From NCBI GenBank assembly GCA_015061885.1, contig SUVS01000007.1:1-48277 (forward strand): 48,277 nt of DNA, read 5' to 3'. How positions within the stretch are numbered: position 1 is the stretch's first letter; each line of letters begins with the position of its first letter. The translations under genes and the position numbers were made by a program. This document shows positions 34,986-43,316 of this stretch, piece by piece. Source of the DNA: Lentisphaerota bacterium (GTDB lineage: Bacteria; Verrucomicrobiota; Lentisphaeria; Victivallales; Victivallaceae). The notes under the pieces are model-generated. The model saw only the letters and a program-made list of their open reading frames with translations. It was not told the DNA's origin and searched no databases.

Positions 34986-35856
34986 AAATTCCCTGCTCGG
35001 CGGTTCTCAAGACCGCCCCTTTCCCCGATACGGTTTTCCATGCTATATACAGCTTTTTTTTCCGCAGTTTGCCGATGATGAACGCACCGGAAGCAACCGC
35101 ATCGCTTTCAGAAAGAACTTCGACAAAATATTCATCCATTTTTTCTGCCGGCGGCAGAACTCTTTCGCAGGAAAATTCTTGCAAACTTCTGCCTTTTTCC
35201 GGGCGTTTGGTAATATGAAAACAGCGGACTTTACCTTGTTTGAAAGATTTTATTTCTACTGCTGAATCATTAGTGGAGCCCCGGTAAATATCCTGATTGG
35301 AGCCTATGGTATAGAATTTTTCTTTATCAACAAGTATCCGCCACGGTTTCAACGAATTTGCTCTGACTTTGCCGAAAGTCTGCACCGCCTGACCGGATTT
35401 CTGTTCAAGAGCTTCCCGGTAGCGGGCGATCAGAAGGCGTTCTTTTTCTTCGCTTGAGTTGTTCAGCCGTTCTTCAACGGCTTGAGCCTGTGCCAGTTGG
35501 CGGTCGGCGGCTTCGATGCGGTCAGCCAGCGTGTTGACCCGATCCAGCAGTTGACGGTACTGCTGATCCAACAGCTGTTTGCCGGAATCCTCCGGCGTGT
35601 TTACGGGGATGTTTTTTGCCAGCTCCTGCAATATTTCCCGCTGACTGCGGGCGGCGGCAAGTTGAGTTGCCTGCAATGAGGACTTGCTTTGCAGTTCCTG
35701 CATTGATTGTTTGCTTATCTTGCCGGGATCGGAGAACTTTTGCGAAATTGTAACTCCGCCGATGGCAATGGCTGTGATCAGCACCACGCCGAAAATATTG
35801 CACATGGCGTCGAGCAGCAGCTCGGTACTGTCGGAGCCGGACTGAAAATCTCTCAT
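34969..35856 (-). CDS. Single-helix membrane protein with coiled coil, ExbD/MotB-like N-terminus (second B-type subunit)
   Basis: The 295-residue protein begins STELLLD16AMCNIFGVVLITAIAI (in short: an Asp at the start of one membrane helix, residues about 14-35). This is the position of the proton-binding Asp in ExbD, TolR and MotB. A long coiled coil (about residues 45-150, rich in Gln, Leu and Glu) follows, then a beta-rich domain of about 130 residues. No OmpA-like peptidoglycan-binding motif is evident. The start overlaps the previous gene by 4 nt. With the TolQ/MotA-like protein (36644-37456) it would form one half of an ion-driven membrane complex; this is inference from helix pattern and gene order. 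Confidence 0.75.
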   Translation of the reverse strand: MRDFQSGSDSTELLLDAMCNIFGVVLITAIAIGGVTISQKFSDPGKISKQSMQELQSKSSLQATQLAAARSQREILQELAKNIPVNTPEDSGKQLLDQQYRQLLDRVNTLADRIEAADRQLAQAQAVEERLNNSSEEKERLLIARYREALEQKSGQAVQTFGKVRANSLKPWRILVDKEKFYTIGSNQDIYRGSTNDSAVEIKSFKQGKVRCFHITKRPEKGRSLQEFSCERVLPPAEKMDEYFVEVLSESDAVASGAFIIGKLRKKKLYIAWKTVSGKGAVLRTAEQGIYEVSR

Positions 35857-36647
35857 AATTCCACCCCGCCTGATGTTTCATGACTCAACGGTTCGGCAAC
35901 GGTTTCCAGTTGCGGGAAATTCTGCTGCAGCTTATTTTTCAACTGTTCAATAAACCCTCCGGCACTGGGGCGTACTGCAATTACCAGACGAATGGAGCCG
36001 GGATTGAAACTGCGGAGCTTTTTCAGCAGTTTTTCCGGCGATGTTACGCTGTTGCCCAACAATTCCGGAACCTGACCGGAACGGGTTTGCAAATGCCATG
36101 TGTTGCGGGAAACAGTGAGAATGATATTCTGTTTGCGGCTGTTATCGGCAAACAGCAGTTTCCGGTGTTGGGCATTATATTGTTCTTCCAACTCCGTGGC
36201 TTGCTGTATAAGCGAAGCTAAAACTTTTTTTTCTCCGGCAAGGGCATGATTTTTCTTCTGCTGTTGAGCAAGTTTCTGCTGAATACTGTTCAGAAGTTTT
36301 TCCCGTTCTTCAGCAATTTTTTCGAGTTTCCGGCTGGAATCCTGCAACTGTTTCCGGCGTTCAACGCTTTGGAGATTGTGTTTTTCGCGGTCAAGTTTCA
36401 GGCGTAAAGCGGCAATCTTTTTTTCTTCTGCTCTTAAAAGTGAACTGTTGAGTTTGAACTTGTTTTGCAGTAAATCATATTCACTGCGGTCGATCATGCC
36501 GCCGGAAGAATCATTACCGGCACGGCTTTTTGCCGCCGCCAACGCCAGCACAAAAATCAGCATACAGCCGGCCAGTGCCGTTATTATATCCTGAAAAGCA
36601 AAAAACGACACCGGCACCGGACGGCGTTTTCTGCGGTAACTTTTCAT
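35853..36647 (-). CDS. Single-helix membrane protein with coiled coil, ExbD/MotB-like N-terminus (first B-type subunit)
   Basis: The 264-residue protein begins with a very basic tail (RRKRRPVPVS), then FFAFQD20IITALAGCMLIFVLAL, one membrane helix with Asp at its cytoplasmic start as in ExbD/TolR/MotB. Residues about 55-165 are a strong Lys/Glu/Gln-rich coiled coil. The last 100 residues form a small alpha/beta domain (for example IRLVIAVRPSAGGFIEQLKNKL). It is similar in plan but not in sequence to the next gene product, so the operon has two different B-type subunits. Starts and stops overlap by 4 nt on both sides. Function unknown. Confidence 0.75.
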   Translation of the reverse strand: MKSYRRKRRPVPVSFFAFQDIITALAGCMLIFVLALAAAKSRAGNDSSGGMIDRSEYDLLQNKFKLNSSLLRAEEKKIAALRLKLDREKHNLQSVERRKQLQDSSRKLEKIAEEREKLLNSIQQKLAQQQKKNHALAGEKKVLASLIQQATELEEQYNAQHRKLLFADNSRKQNIILTVSRNTWHLQTRSGQVPELLGNSVTSPEKLLKKLRSFNPGSIRLVIAVRPSAGGFIEQLKNKLQQNFPQLETVAEPLSHETSGGVEL

Positions 36648-37456
36648 TGGATAACACTATCCTGACTGCCGGAAGTTATTCTGCTTTTCAGCGAACCGAA
36701 AAAGAGTTCCTCATCCTGTCGGCGTCCGGCGGCGATCATCTGCAATATCAAAGCCAGCACCAGAGCGATCAAGGTGGTTTCAAAAGCCGTGGCAAGTCCG
36801 CCGGTAACTTGCGGCAATACGGCATTGAAACTTGCACCGTCGCCGGTATTTGCCAACGACCCGAATTGGCTCACTGCTTTTGCCAGCCCCAGCACCGTAC
36901 CGATAAATCCCAGTACTGGTATTGCCCAGATAAGCGTGCTTACCGGAATAAAACTTGTATCGGAAATTTTTTCATACTCTCCGGCAGCACCGGATAAGAT
37001 GACATCTTTTTCAGCCGGGGTGATATGGCGTTTCTCCAGTTCCCGCTCCAGCAGAAAAAGTCCGGCGGCGGCAAACTCGGAAGGCCGTTCAACATTTTCT
37101 GCAATAAAACGCTCTTTTTCCGGCACACTGCCGCACTCTTCAAGAGCTTTCAGGAGTTTTTTCTGCACGGAAAGTTTCTTCTTTTTCATTATCAGCATAA
37201 CCAGGCACCACATGGCAAAAAAGACCGTTATAAGCGGTATGAAAGTGCGGTCGGCTTCGCCGTAAGGAAAAAACATTTTTATCATATCGTTTTGCGGAAA
37301 AGCTGTCTTGAGCAGACTCAAGACGCCATATACCACGGACGTAAGAATAACTCCCGGTACCAGAGCCGAAATCTTTCTGACCGCAGTCAGATCTCCGGCG
37401 GCAAACCCCAGACGCTCCTCGCAATCCATTTGGGCTGTATCAAACATTTTATTCAT
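36644..37456 (-). CDS. MotA/TolQ/ExbB proton channel family protein
   Basis: The ATG at 37456 gives 270 residues. An AAGGGG ribosome site lies 8 nt upstream, while a GTG at 37465 overlaps that site. Two N-terminal membrane helices (about residues 30-50 and 65-87) are followed by a cytoplasmic loop of about 95 residues. The two conserved pore helices come next: TLIWAIPVLGFIGTVLGLA and GGLATAFETTLIALVLALIL, with the family's Pro, GT and Thr residues. Such proteins form pentamers around two single-helix B subunits and use the ion gradient to do mechanical work at a distance. It leads a four-gene overlapping operon. No TonB, Pal, TolB or flagellar gene is nearby. Confidence 0.88.
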   Translation of the reverse strand: MNKMFDTAQMDCEERLGFAAGDLTAVRKISALVPGVILTSVVYGVLSLLKTAFPQNDMIKMFFPYGEADRTFIPLITVFFAMWCLVMLIMKKKKLSVQKKLLKALEECGSVPEKERFIAENVERPSEFAAAGLFLLERELEKRHITPAEKDVILSGAAGEYEKISDTSFIPVSTLIWAIPVLGFIGTVLGLAKAVSQFGSLANTGDGASFNAVLPQVTGGLATAFETTLIALVLALILQMIAAGRRQDEELFFGSLKSRITSGSQDSVIQ

Positions 37457-37546
37457 AAAAAACACCCCTTTTTGTATGTATTTTATTAAAAGTACACCGG
37501 CAAATGAAAAAAATCAATTTTCATTGCATAAATATTGACAGGTTAT

Positions 37547-37575
37547 TTGACAATTCTCTTAAACAAGATTATCTT
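37547..37575 (+). promoter_or_regulatory. Predicted promoter of the YihY/BrkB gene
   Basis: A consensus TTGACA (37547-37552), a 17-nt spacer and TATCTT (37570-37575). A second TTGACA lies 12 bp upstream (37535-37540). Confidence 0.55.
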
Positions 37576-37615
37576 ATCTTCCGGATTTTTGATTTTTTAA
37601 AAAAAGGGTAATTGT

Positions 37616-38899
37616 ATGAGCAGAGAAAATAAAAAGGATATGGTTTGGCAATTCCGCCGCTGTTTGAATATACTTATTGAATCACTGCCGACTTTCGGTG
37701 CCAGCGAAGGGCAGTTGCGGGCATCGGCATTGACCTATTATACACTCTTTGCCATCGTACCGGTCTTTGCACTGGTGTTCGGTGTTGCCAAAGGCTTCGG
37801 GCTGGAGCAATGGCTGAAACACGATCTGACGCTAAAATTGCGGGCTCATGGCGAAATATTGAGCTGGATCTATAATTTTGCCGATACCACTTTGCGGGAA
37901 ACCAAAGGCGGTCTGGTCGCCGGGATCGGTGCCTTGATCCTCTGCTGGTCGGTCGTAAAAATGATCGGCAATATCGAAAGTGCGTTCAACCGGGTGTGGA
38001 AAGTGAAAAAATCCCGGACGATTTTCCGCAAATTCACCGATTATCTGTCGTTTCTGGTGATTGCTCCGGTTCTGCTGCTGGCGGCGAGTTCCGCCACGGT
38101 CATCGTATCTAAAATACTCCGGGAAATGACCGAAGAACACTGCCTTTTGAGTTTCAGCCGCCCGCTGGTGGAGTTTGGCATACAATGCGTGCCGTTTGTG
38201 CTGGCGTGGATGCTTTTTACCTTTATTTATATATTTCTGCCCAATACCAGAGTAAAGTTTACGGCGGCACTCTTCGGCGGCGTTATTGCCGGGAGCATCT
38301 ATCAGATCATTCAATGCGGATACATTTTTGTGCAGATGGCTCTTGCCCGTTACAATGTTATTTACGGCAGTTTTTCCGCACTGCCGCTTTTCCTTATATG
38401 GATGCAGCTGAACTGGCTGATAATGCTTTTCGGCGTAACTTTGAGTTATCTCTACCAGAACTTTGACTACGAAAGCAAATGCCGCAAAGACAACGAACGC
38501 ACCGAAGCGGAAAAACGCCTGCTGGCTTTGACCATTGCCGCCGTGGTAACTGATGAATTTGCCTGCGAACACCCAGCCCCCACCGGCGAAGAAATCGCGA
38601 AAAAACTGCAGATGTCCCGCACGCTGACCAATGAATTGCTCAACCGGCTTTCGTTACAGAATGTTATAACCACGGTCAATACTGCCGAGTATGAAACTGC
38701 CCATTATGTACCGGCTCTGCCGGTCAGCAAGATGACCGTGCTGACGGTTTTGGAACGCTATGACGATATTGCCAAACCTTTGCCTGAATCCGGCGAAAAC
38801 ATCAAGCTGCCCGCTAAAGTTGTATCAACGATCACCGAGCTGAAAAAAGCCATGGCAAGCAATCCTGCCAACACATCGGTGATCGAATTGCTCAAATAA
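37616..38899 (+). CDS. YihY/virulence factor BrkB family membrane protein
   Basis: The 427-residue protein has six membrane helices in its first 280 residues. The family start is SALTYYTLFAIVPVFALVFGVAKG in pieces, followed by LILCWSVVKMIGNIESAFNRVW and YNVIYGSFSALPLFLIWMQLNW. A cytoplasmic tail of about 140 residues looks like a winged helix (PTGEEIAKKLQMSRTLTNELLNRL). Homologues were once misnamed RNase BN. They are proposed to move hydrophobic molecules or lipids across the inner membrane, but the role is unsettled. The 98-bp gap after it holds a weak nested dyad and no clear terminator. Confidence 0.9.
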   Translation: MSRENKKDMVWQFRRCLNILIESLPTFGASEGQLRASALTYYTLFAIVPVFALVFGVAKGFGLEQWLKHDLTLKLRAHGEILSWIYNFADTTLRETKGGLVAGIGALILCWSVVKMIGNIESAFNRVWKVKKSRTIFRKFTDYLSFLVIAPVLLLAASSATVIVSKILREMTEEHCLLSFSRPLVEFGIQCVPFVLAWMLFTFIYIFLPNTRVKFTAALFGGVIAGSIYQIIQCGYIFVQMALARYNVIYGSFSALPLFLIWMQLNWLIMLFGVTLSYLYQNFDYESKCRKDNERTEAEKRLLALTIAAVVTDEFACEHPAPTGEEIAKKLQMSRTLTNELLNRLSLQNVITTVNTAEYETAHYVPALPVSKMTVLTVLERYDDIAKPLPESGENIKLPAKVVSTITELKKAMASNPANTSVIELLK

Positions 38900-38997
38900 G
38901 CGGAGTGATTTCAAAACTCCACAAAATCCGCCAAAGTATCGCTTGTCGCCCGGTAAAAGGAGCATTGGCGGCGGTTGCCTGAAAGGCAGGTGCCCGG

Positions 38998-39492
38998 TTA
39001 ATTTGAGGGAAATATAAGATTGAAGTCGTACTTTTTCCGTAAAGCACTCATTACTTCCGCTTCCCGCCGCCGCATGGAGGGGCGGTCTTCGTCGGTAAGG
39101 TCATTTTCGCCGGCGGCGTGCAGACACCCGTGGACGATGTAAAGCATCAGCTCATCGGCAAAACTGGAATCCTGCCGTTCTGCTCCTTCGCGTTCGGCAA
39201 AAGGTACGCATACTAAAAGTTCCAGCCCCATATCGCCGGGAAAGAGTGCTTCGGGTTCTTCCAGATACGCCATGGTTATGACATCGGTCGTACCCTCCAC
39301 ATTCATAATATCCACATGGGCCTCTGCCATCGCTTCGTCGTCGAGGAACCAGATCCGGAATTCCCAATCACCGCCGGTGGGCAGTCCCGCCAGCACGGCG
39401 GCATCATTCATTGCCCGGTACAGCAGCTTTCGGTTCGGAACCGGCCGCCGGACGCTCTGAAAAGAGTAAGTTGTCTTCATCGTCATTATCAT
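38998..39492 (-). CDS. ybeY: Endoribonuclease YbeY
   Basis: The 164-residue protein is the UPF0054 metalloprotein that takes part in 16S rRNA 3'-end maturation and ribosome quality control. The metal site reads H121-G-C-L-H125-A-A-G-E-N-D131: the third ligand, His in most bacteria, is Asp, a form I recall from Bacteroidota-type homologues. The usual conserved Arg is in the strand before NRKLLYRAM. From its first ATG it overlaps the upstream phosphohydrolase gene by 89 nt in another frame. Later ATGs would shorten this by only 6-12 nt, so a long overlap is real unless a rare start codon is used. The gene order matches the pgpH-ybeY pair of Firmicutes. Confidence 0.92.
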   Translation of the reverse strand: MIMTMKTTYSFQSVRRPVPNRKLLYRAMNDAAVLAGLPTGGDWEFRIWFLDDEAMAEAHVDIMNVEGTTDVITMAYLEEPEALFPGDMGLELLVCVPFAEREGAERQDSSFADELMLYIVHGCLHAAGENDLTDEDRPSMRRREAEVMSALRKKYDFNLIFPSN

Positions 39493-41767
39493 CCTTGGGG
39501 TAGGCTATTCGGCTGTGATACATCGTTACCAGCGTATGGTAAAAACTTTCATTGATCCGCGAAAGTTCTTCGATCGTCAGATTGGCATCGTCAAGCTGGC
39601 CATCACGCCAACGCTTGCGGAAAATATCGTTCACCACAGTTTCAATATTTATAGCGGTGGGTTTTTCAAGCGAACGGCAAGCCGCTTCGCAGGCATCGGC
39701 AAGACTTACGATGACCACTTCTTTTTCGTGCGGCAGCGGGCCGGGATAACGGTAGTCATCTTCCAGCACATTTTCGCCGCTGTTCAATGCCTGATGATAA
39801 AAGTATTGGATCAGGTCGGTGCCCTGATGCTGCTGGATAAACTGACGCACTGCACGGCAGAGTTTGTACTGCACTGCCATATCCAGACCGTCTTTAACAT
39901 GGTTGCTTATGATCAGACTGCTCATACGGGGCGAGAGTTTATCGTGCGGATTGCGGCCGCTTTGATTGTTTTCAATAAAATATTCCGGATTTTTTATCTT
40001 GCCTATATCGTGAAACAACGCTCCGGCACGGGCAAGTACGGCATTGGCACCAATATCCACCGCGGCATTTTCTGCTAATACAGCCACATTCTGACTGTGC
40101 AGAGAAGTCCCCGGTGCTTTCAGATGCAGTTCTTTCAAAAGCGGGTGATTGTAGTCGCACAAGACCATCAGCGACATATTGGTACTGACATTGAACAGCA
40201 GTTCAAACAGAAAAGTCAGCAGCAATGCCATTACCGCTGTAAAGAGAGCGTTTGCCGCCGCCAGCCCCAGGGTGAAAAGCAGTATCTTCGGGGCACTGGT
40301 AATATGCCATAACATATTGAAATCCAACAGCCAGACCGTTATGCTCACACAGAGAAACGCCCGCAAAAAGAAACTGCGGTAATTCCCCGAAGGCCGCACC
40401 AGCAATCCGCAGACGGCACTGACAACAAAACCTTCCAGAGCCACACTGAACGATGCCTCCAGCATCAGAGCCGAGATCATCGCTACAAAAAATCCGATAT
40501 AAAGAGCCACCCGATATCCCGCCATAACTGTCAGCAGTACAGCCGGCAATGCCAGCGGCATGGCGTCAGAAACCAGCTCCGGCGGAATGGCAAGCACTCC
40601 GCTGAAAAAGTAAAATGTTTCCATCGCCAGATAGTTGATCCCCAGCGATACGGCACTGACTGTAACGATCATAGCGATCCGGCGTGAACTGCGGGTGATT
40701 TCCGGATGGATATTAGCCAGATAGAATCCTGCAAACAGGATCATTGTCAGACTCCAGAAAAGGTGATGCCAGAAGTTCTGCCAGCGGTCATCTTCCTTAT
40801 TGTGCATTTCAAGCACCGCTTTCTGGGCGGCAAGAGCATCCAGCACTTGAGGCGTTACGGGACTGTTGCGTTTGATTATCACATCATTTTTGCTGACCTC
40901 TTTCATGACCGGGGCAACTGCTTTGATGGCACTTTCCCGCCGGGCGATGGTGCGTTTGCTGTCCAGCACCAGATTGCCGGACTTGCCCAGCATAGTGTAA
41001 AGCAGCCGTTGCAGAGCCGCTTTGTCCAAAGCCGATACCTGCTTTTCGGGCGTATAGCTCAAAAGCAGCTGCGAAAGCTGTCTGGAGGCTTCGTCTGCGG
41101 TCAGAAGCGAACCCAGGGTCCTTACCATGCGGTCGCGTCCGGCATTGTCCACCAGCCGCACCGGGGAATCTTTTGCCGGATTGGTCAGCTGCGACAGATC
41201 AATGATACCATCATTGCAAATGCGTGAAAGTTCATCGCGGAACTGTTCACGCAAAAGCGAATCTTTATCCAGCTGCGAAAGAATCAGAAATGCCGACGGA
41301 CTCAACGCCGCAATTTCCTGTGCCACCGGGGTTTCGCCGGCGGCAAAGACCTTTTTCTCTTTCTCCAGTTCCAGGCGTTTATGCAGAAAATCCAGAAGCA
41401 TATCCCAGCGTTTATTTATCTGGTCGGTCAAGGCATTGGAAAGCCGGAAATACCGCGGCTGCATAACGATCGCCGCTTCGCGTCCGGCGGCAGTGGCGGC
41501 TTTGTCTTCGTAAGAAAAATCCACCCGGGCAAAAATCGTTGACGGTGCCAGCTGATTGGGGACCAATTCCGGATAATGCCGCAATTCCGGCAAAGTAAGC
41601 ACTGTCATGCAAACGCCGAGCAGCAGTACGACCAACGCAAGGGTAAGCACCGGTGAGCGGTCGGCGGCTTCACCCCAGATCGAATCGGTCCGCCGTTTGC
41701 GGGTTCCCAACTGACCTTCGCGTTCCATGCGGCGGCGTTCAAGCAAGCGGGCTATAAATCCTGGCAT
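39404..41767 (-). CDS. 7TM-HD family phosphohydrolase (PgpH-like, probable c-di-AMP phosphodiesterase)
   Basis: The 787-residue protein has one N-terminal helix (about residues 38-58), a large extracellular domain of about 260 residues, seven membrane helices (about 320-520) and a cytoplasmic HD domain with H586-D587-I-G-K and further metal/phosphate residues (IISNHV, QQHQGTD, SLADACEAA). This is the layout of PgpH, which cleaves cyclic di-AMP to pApA in Listeria and other Firmicutes. Whether this organism makes c-di-AMP is not shown here. It sits between trpS and ybeY; GGAAG lies just before its ATG. Confidence 0.9.
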   Translation of the reverse strand: MPGFIARLLERRRMEREGQLGTRKRRTDSIWGEAADRSPVLTLALVVLLLGVCMTVLTLPELRHYPELVPNQLAPSTIFARVDFSYEDKAATAAGREAAIVMQPRYFRLSNALTDQINKRWDMLLDFLHKRLELEKEKKVFAAGETPVAQEIAALSPSAFLILSQLDKDSLLREQFRDELSRICNDGIIDLSQLTNPAKDSPVRLVDNAGRDRMVRTLGSLLTADEASRQLSQLLLSYTPEKQVSALDKAALQRLLYTMLGKSGNLVLDSKRTIARRESAIKAVAPVMKEVSKNDVIIKRNSPVTPQVLDALAAQKAVLEMHNKEDDRWQNFWHHLFWSLTMILFAGFYLANIHPEITRSSRRIAMIVTVSAVSLGINYLAMETFYFFSGVLAIPPELVSDAMPLALPAVLLTVMAGYRVALYIGFFVAMISALMLEASFSVALEGFVVSAVCGLLVRPSGNYRSFFLRAFLCVSITVWLLDFNMLWHITSAPKILLFTLGLAAANALFTAVMALLLTFLFELLFNVSTNMSLMVLCDYNHPLLKELHLKAPGTSLHSQNVAVLAENAAVDIGANAVLARAGALFHDIGKIKNPEYFIENNQSGRNPHDKLSPRMSSLIISNHVKDGLDMAVQYKLCRAVRQFIQQHQGTDLIQYFYHQALNSGENVLEDDYRYPGPLPHEKEVVIVSLADACEAACRSLEKPTAINIETVVNDIFRKRWRDGQLDDANLTIEELSRINESFYHTLVTMYHSRIAYPKDDNDDEDNLLFSERPAAGSEPKAAVPGNE

Positions 41768-41817
41768 AAATTCTTCCTTTCAGCAAAAAATCTGACCAAT
41801 CAACTCCGGCGGTGATT

Positions 41818-42780
41818 TCAGCGTAAGCCGACAGCTTTACGGACTTTTTCCATCGTAGCTTCAGCCGTGATGCGGGCTTTTTCGGCACCTTTGTTTAGGA
41901 TGTTCCACACTTCGCCGGGGTCTTTGGCAAATTCTTCCCGTTTGGCACGCATGGGGCCGAAATATGCTTCCACTGCTTCAAACAACGCCTGTTTGGCATG
42001 GCCGTAACCGAAGTTGCCGGCACGGTATTTACTGCAGAGATCAGCGTATTGCTCATCACTGGCAAGCAGTTTGTAGAGTTTTGCCACATTGCATGTATCG
42101 GGGTCTTTGACATCTTCCAGACCTTTGGAGTCCGTTACAATACTCATAATCAGCTTGCGGATGGCTTTGGGAGCCCCGAAAAGCGGGATCGTATTATTGT
42201 AGCTCTTGCTCATTTTCTGACCGTCCAGACCGGGGATGACTGCCACATTTTCAGCAATATGCCCTTCCGGAACGGTAAAGACTTCGCCGTAACGCTCATT
42301 GAAACGGATCGCCAGGTCGCGGGTGATTTCCAGATGCTGTTTCTGGTCTTTGCCCACCGGCACGAGATCGCTCTGGTAAAGCAGAATATCTGCCGCCATC
42401 AGCACCGGGTAGGTGAACAATCCGGCATTGGGCATAAAACCTTTGGCGATCTTATCTTTGTAACTGTGTGCCCGTTCAAGGAACCCGACAGTGGTGATGG
42501 TGTTGAGTATCCACATAAGTTCGGTAACGCAAGGCACATCGCTCTGGCGGAAAAAGACTGTGTGATCCGTATCCAGACCGCAGGCCAGAAAATCCAGTGC
42601 CACATCAAAGACCCGCTGACGCAGAGCCTCCGGTTCGGGGCTGGTGGTCAACGCATGGTAATCGGCAATAAAAAGATAGCTTTCGCCGAGTTTCTGAAAT
42701 TCCAAATTGGGCTGCATGGCACCGAAATAATTGCCCAGATGCAAAGTGCCGGAGGGCTGAAAACCTGAAAGAATCCGCAT
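41818..42780 (-). CDS. trpS: Tryptophanyl-tRNA synthetase
   Basis: The 320-residue class I synthetase charges tRNA-Trp. The HIGH-like motif is PSGTLHLGNYFGA near residue 10-22 and the KMSKS motif is QKMSKSYNNTIPLF near 195. Other TrpRS blocks (ADYHALT, MADILLYQSDLVPVGKDQKQH) are complete. Length is typical of the bacterial form. GGAG lies 8-9 nt before the ATG. The 7TM-HD gene follows after 50 bp. No T-box-like leader is evident upstream. Confidence 0.97.
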   Translation of the reverse strand: MRILSGFQPSGTLHLGNYFGAMQPNLEFQKLGESYLFIADYHALTTSPEPEALRQRVFDVALDFLACGLDTDHTVFFRQSDVPCVTELMWILNTITTVGFLERAHSYKDKIAKGFMPNAGLFTYPVLMAADILLYQSDLVPVGKDQKQHLEITRDLAIRFNERYGEVFTVPEGHIAENVAVIPGLDGQKMSKSYNNTIPLFGAPKAIRKLIMSIVTDSKGLEDVKDPDTCNVAKLYKLLASDEQYADLCSKYRAGNFGYGHAKQALFEAVEAYFGPMRAKREEFAKDPGEVWNILNKGAEKARITAEATMEKVRKAVGLR

Positions 42781-42825
42781 TTTATATCTCCAAATGTGTT
42801 AAAAAATTTTTATTATCCTGAATCT

Positions 42826-42982
42826 TGTGAAAAACCAGAGTACGGCAGCACATCGTGGGAAATCTCGTGCCTTGCTGCGGCACTGCACCTCGGTCGAGTA
42901 CAAAAGTACACTCCCTCGGGTACTGCCTTGCAAAACGCGACATTGCCTCACGCTGTATCCACCGGCGGCAATCTGCAGTTTT
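42826..42982. other. GC-rich non-coding block in the trpS-fabD gap, possibly a degenerate repeat
   Basis: Within the 536-bp gap, this 157-bp block differs in base composition from the AT-rich DNA around it. It contains several short dyads (gcagca at 42845-42850 with tgctgc at 42873-42878; gtac-aaaa-gtac near 42897-42909) and direct repeats of cctcgg. Both strands are open for 65-85 codons, but no ribosome site or recognisable protein supports a gene. It may be a dispersed repeat or a structured leader of the trpS transcript; this cannot be settled from one copy. Confidence 0.4.
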
Positions 42983-42989
42983 GGCATTT

Positions 42990-43018
42990 TTGACAAATCA
43001 TAGCTTGTGTGGTATATT
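42990..43018 (+). promoter_or_regulatory. Strong predicted promoter upstream of fabD
   Basis: Consensus TTGACA (42990-42995), a 17-nt spacer, and TATATT (43013-43018) preceded by TGTGG (43008-43012). It is the best promoter in the window. The start would be near 43025, about 290 nt before the fabD ATG. A second, weaker candidate (TTGACA at 43195-43200, TATTGC at 43217-43222) is closer to the gene. Confidence 0.65.
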
Positions 43019-43028
43019 ATATACCTGT

Positions 43029-43063
43029 AACAGATGTGTACGATATAAGTCAACACATCTGTT
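43029..43063 (+). promoter_or_regulatory. Stem-loop at the predicted 5' end of the fabD leader
   Basis: An 11-bp perfect inverted repeat (aacagatgtgt / acacatctgtt) with a 13-nt loop starts a few bases after the predicted transcription start. It could act as a 5' stabilising hairpin or as an operator. The rest of the leader (43064-43304) is AT-rich with no gene; a hairpin (ccgca...tgcgg, 43259-43281) followed by a T run lies shortly before the fabD ribosome site. Confidence 0.5.
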
Positions 43064-43316
43064 TCGCAAAATTTGGGACATTACCAAAAAAACAGCGATT
43101 TTATATAATTTACATCAATTTTGTCATGATTGCAAATATGCTTTACTTGCATTTATGCTGAAATCATTATATATTATATAGCGAACGCCTGATATTGACA
43201 ACTGATAAGTTGTTTTTATTGCTTCGCGGAAGAAGAATTTATTAACCGGACAGTTGTTGCCGCATGATTGAACATGGTGCGGTACGGATTGTCTTTTTTA
43301 ATTTGAAGGAAAAAAT

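Noticed and set aside
34500-37456. Zorya anti-phage system
   Set aside because: The channel gene is ZorA-like only in its pore helices. No OmpA-like B subunit, helicase or nuclease gene follows.
38900-38931. Terminator between the BrkB-like gene and ybeY
   Set aside because: Two nested 5-bp dyads are present, but there is no T tract on either strand and the stems are weak.
42796-43056. Open frames on both strands in the trpS-fabD gap
   Set aside because: They overlap each other and a predicted promoter, with no ribosome site or known protein pattern.
42781-43316. T-box leader of trpS
   Set aside because: No T-box sequence or following terminator is visible on the minus strand upstream of trpS.
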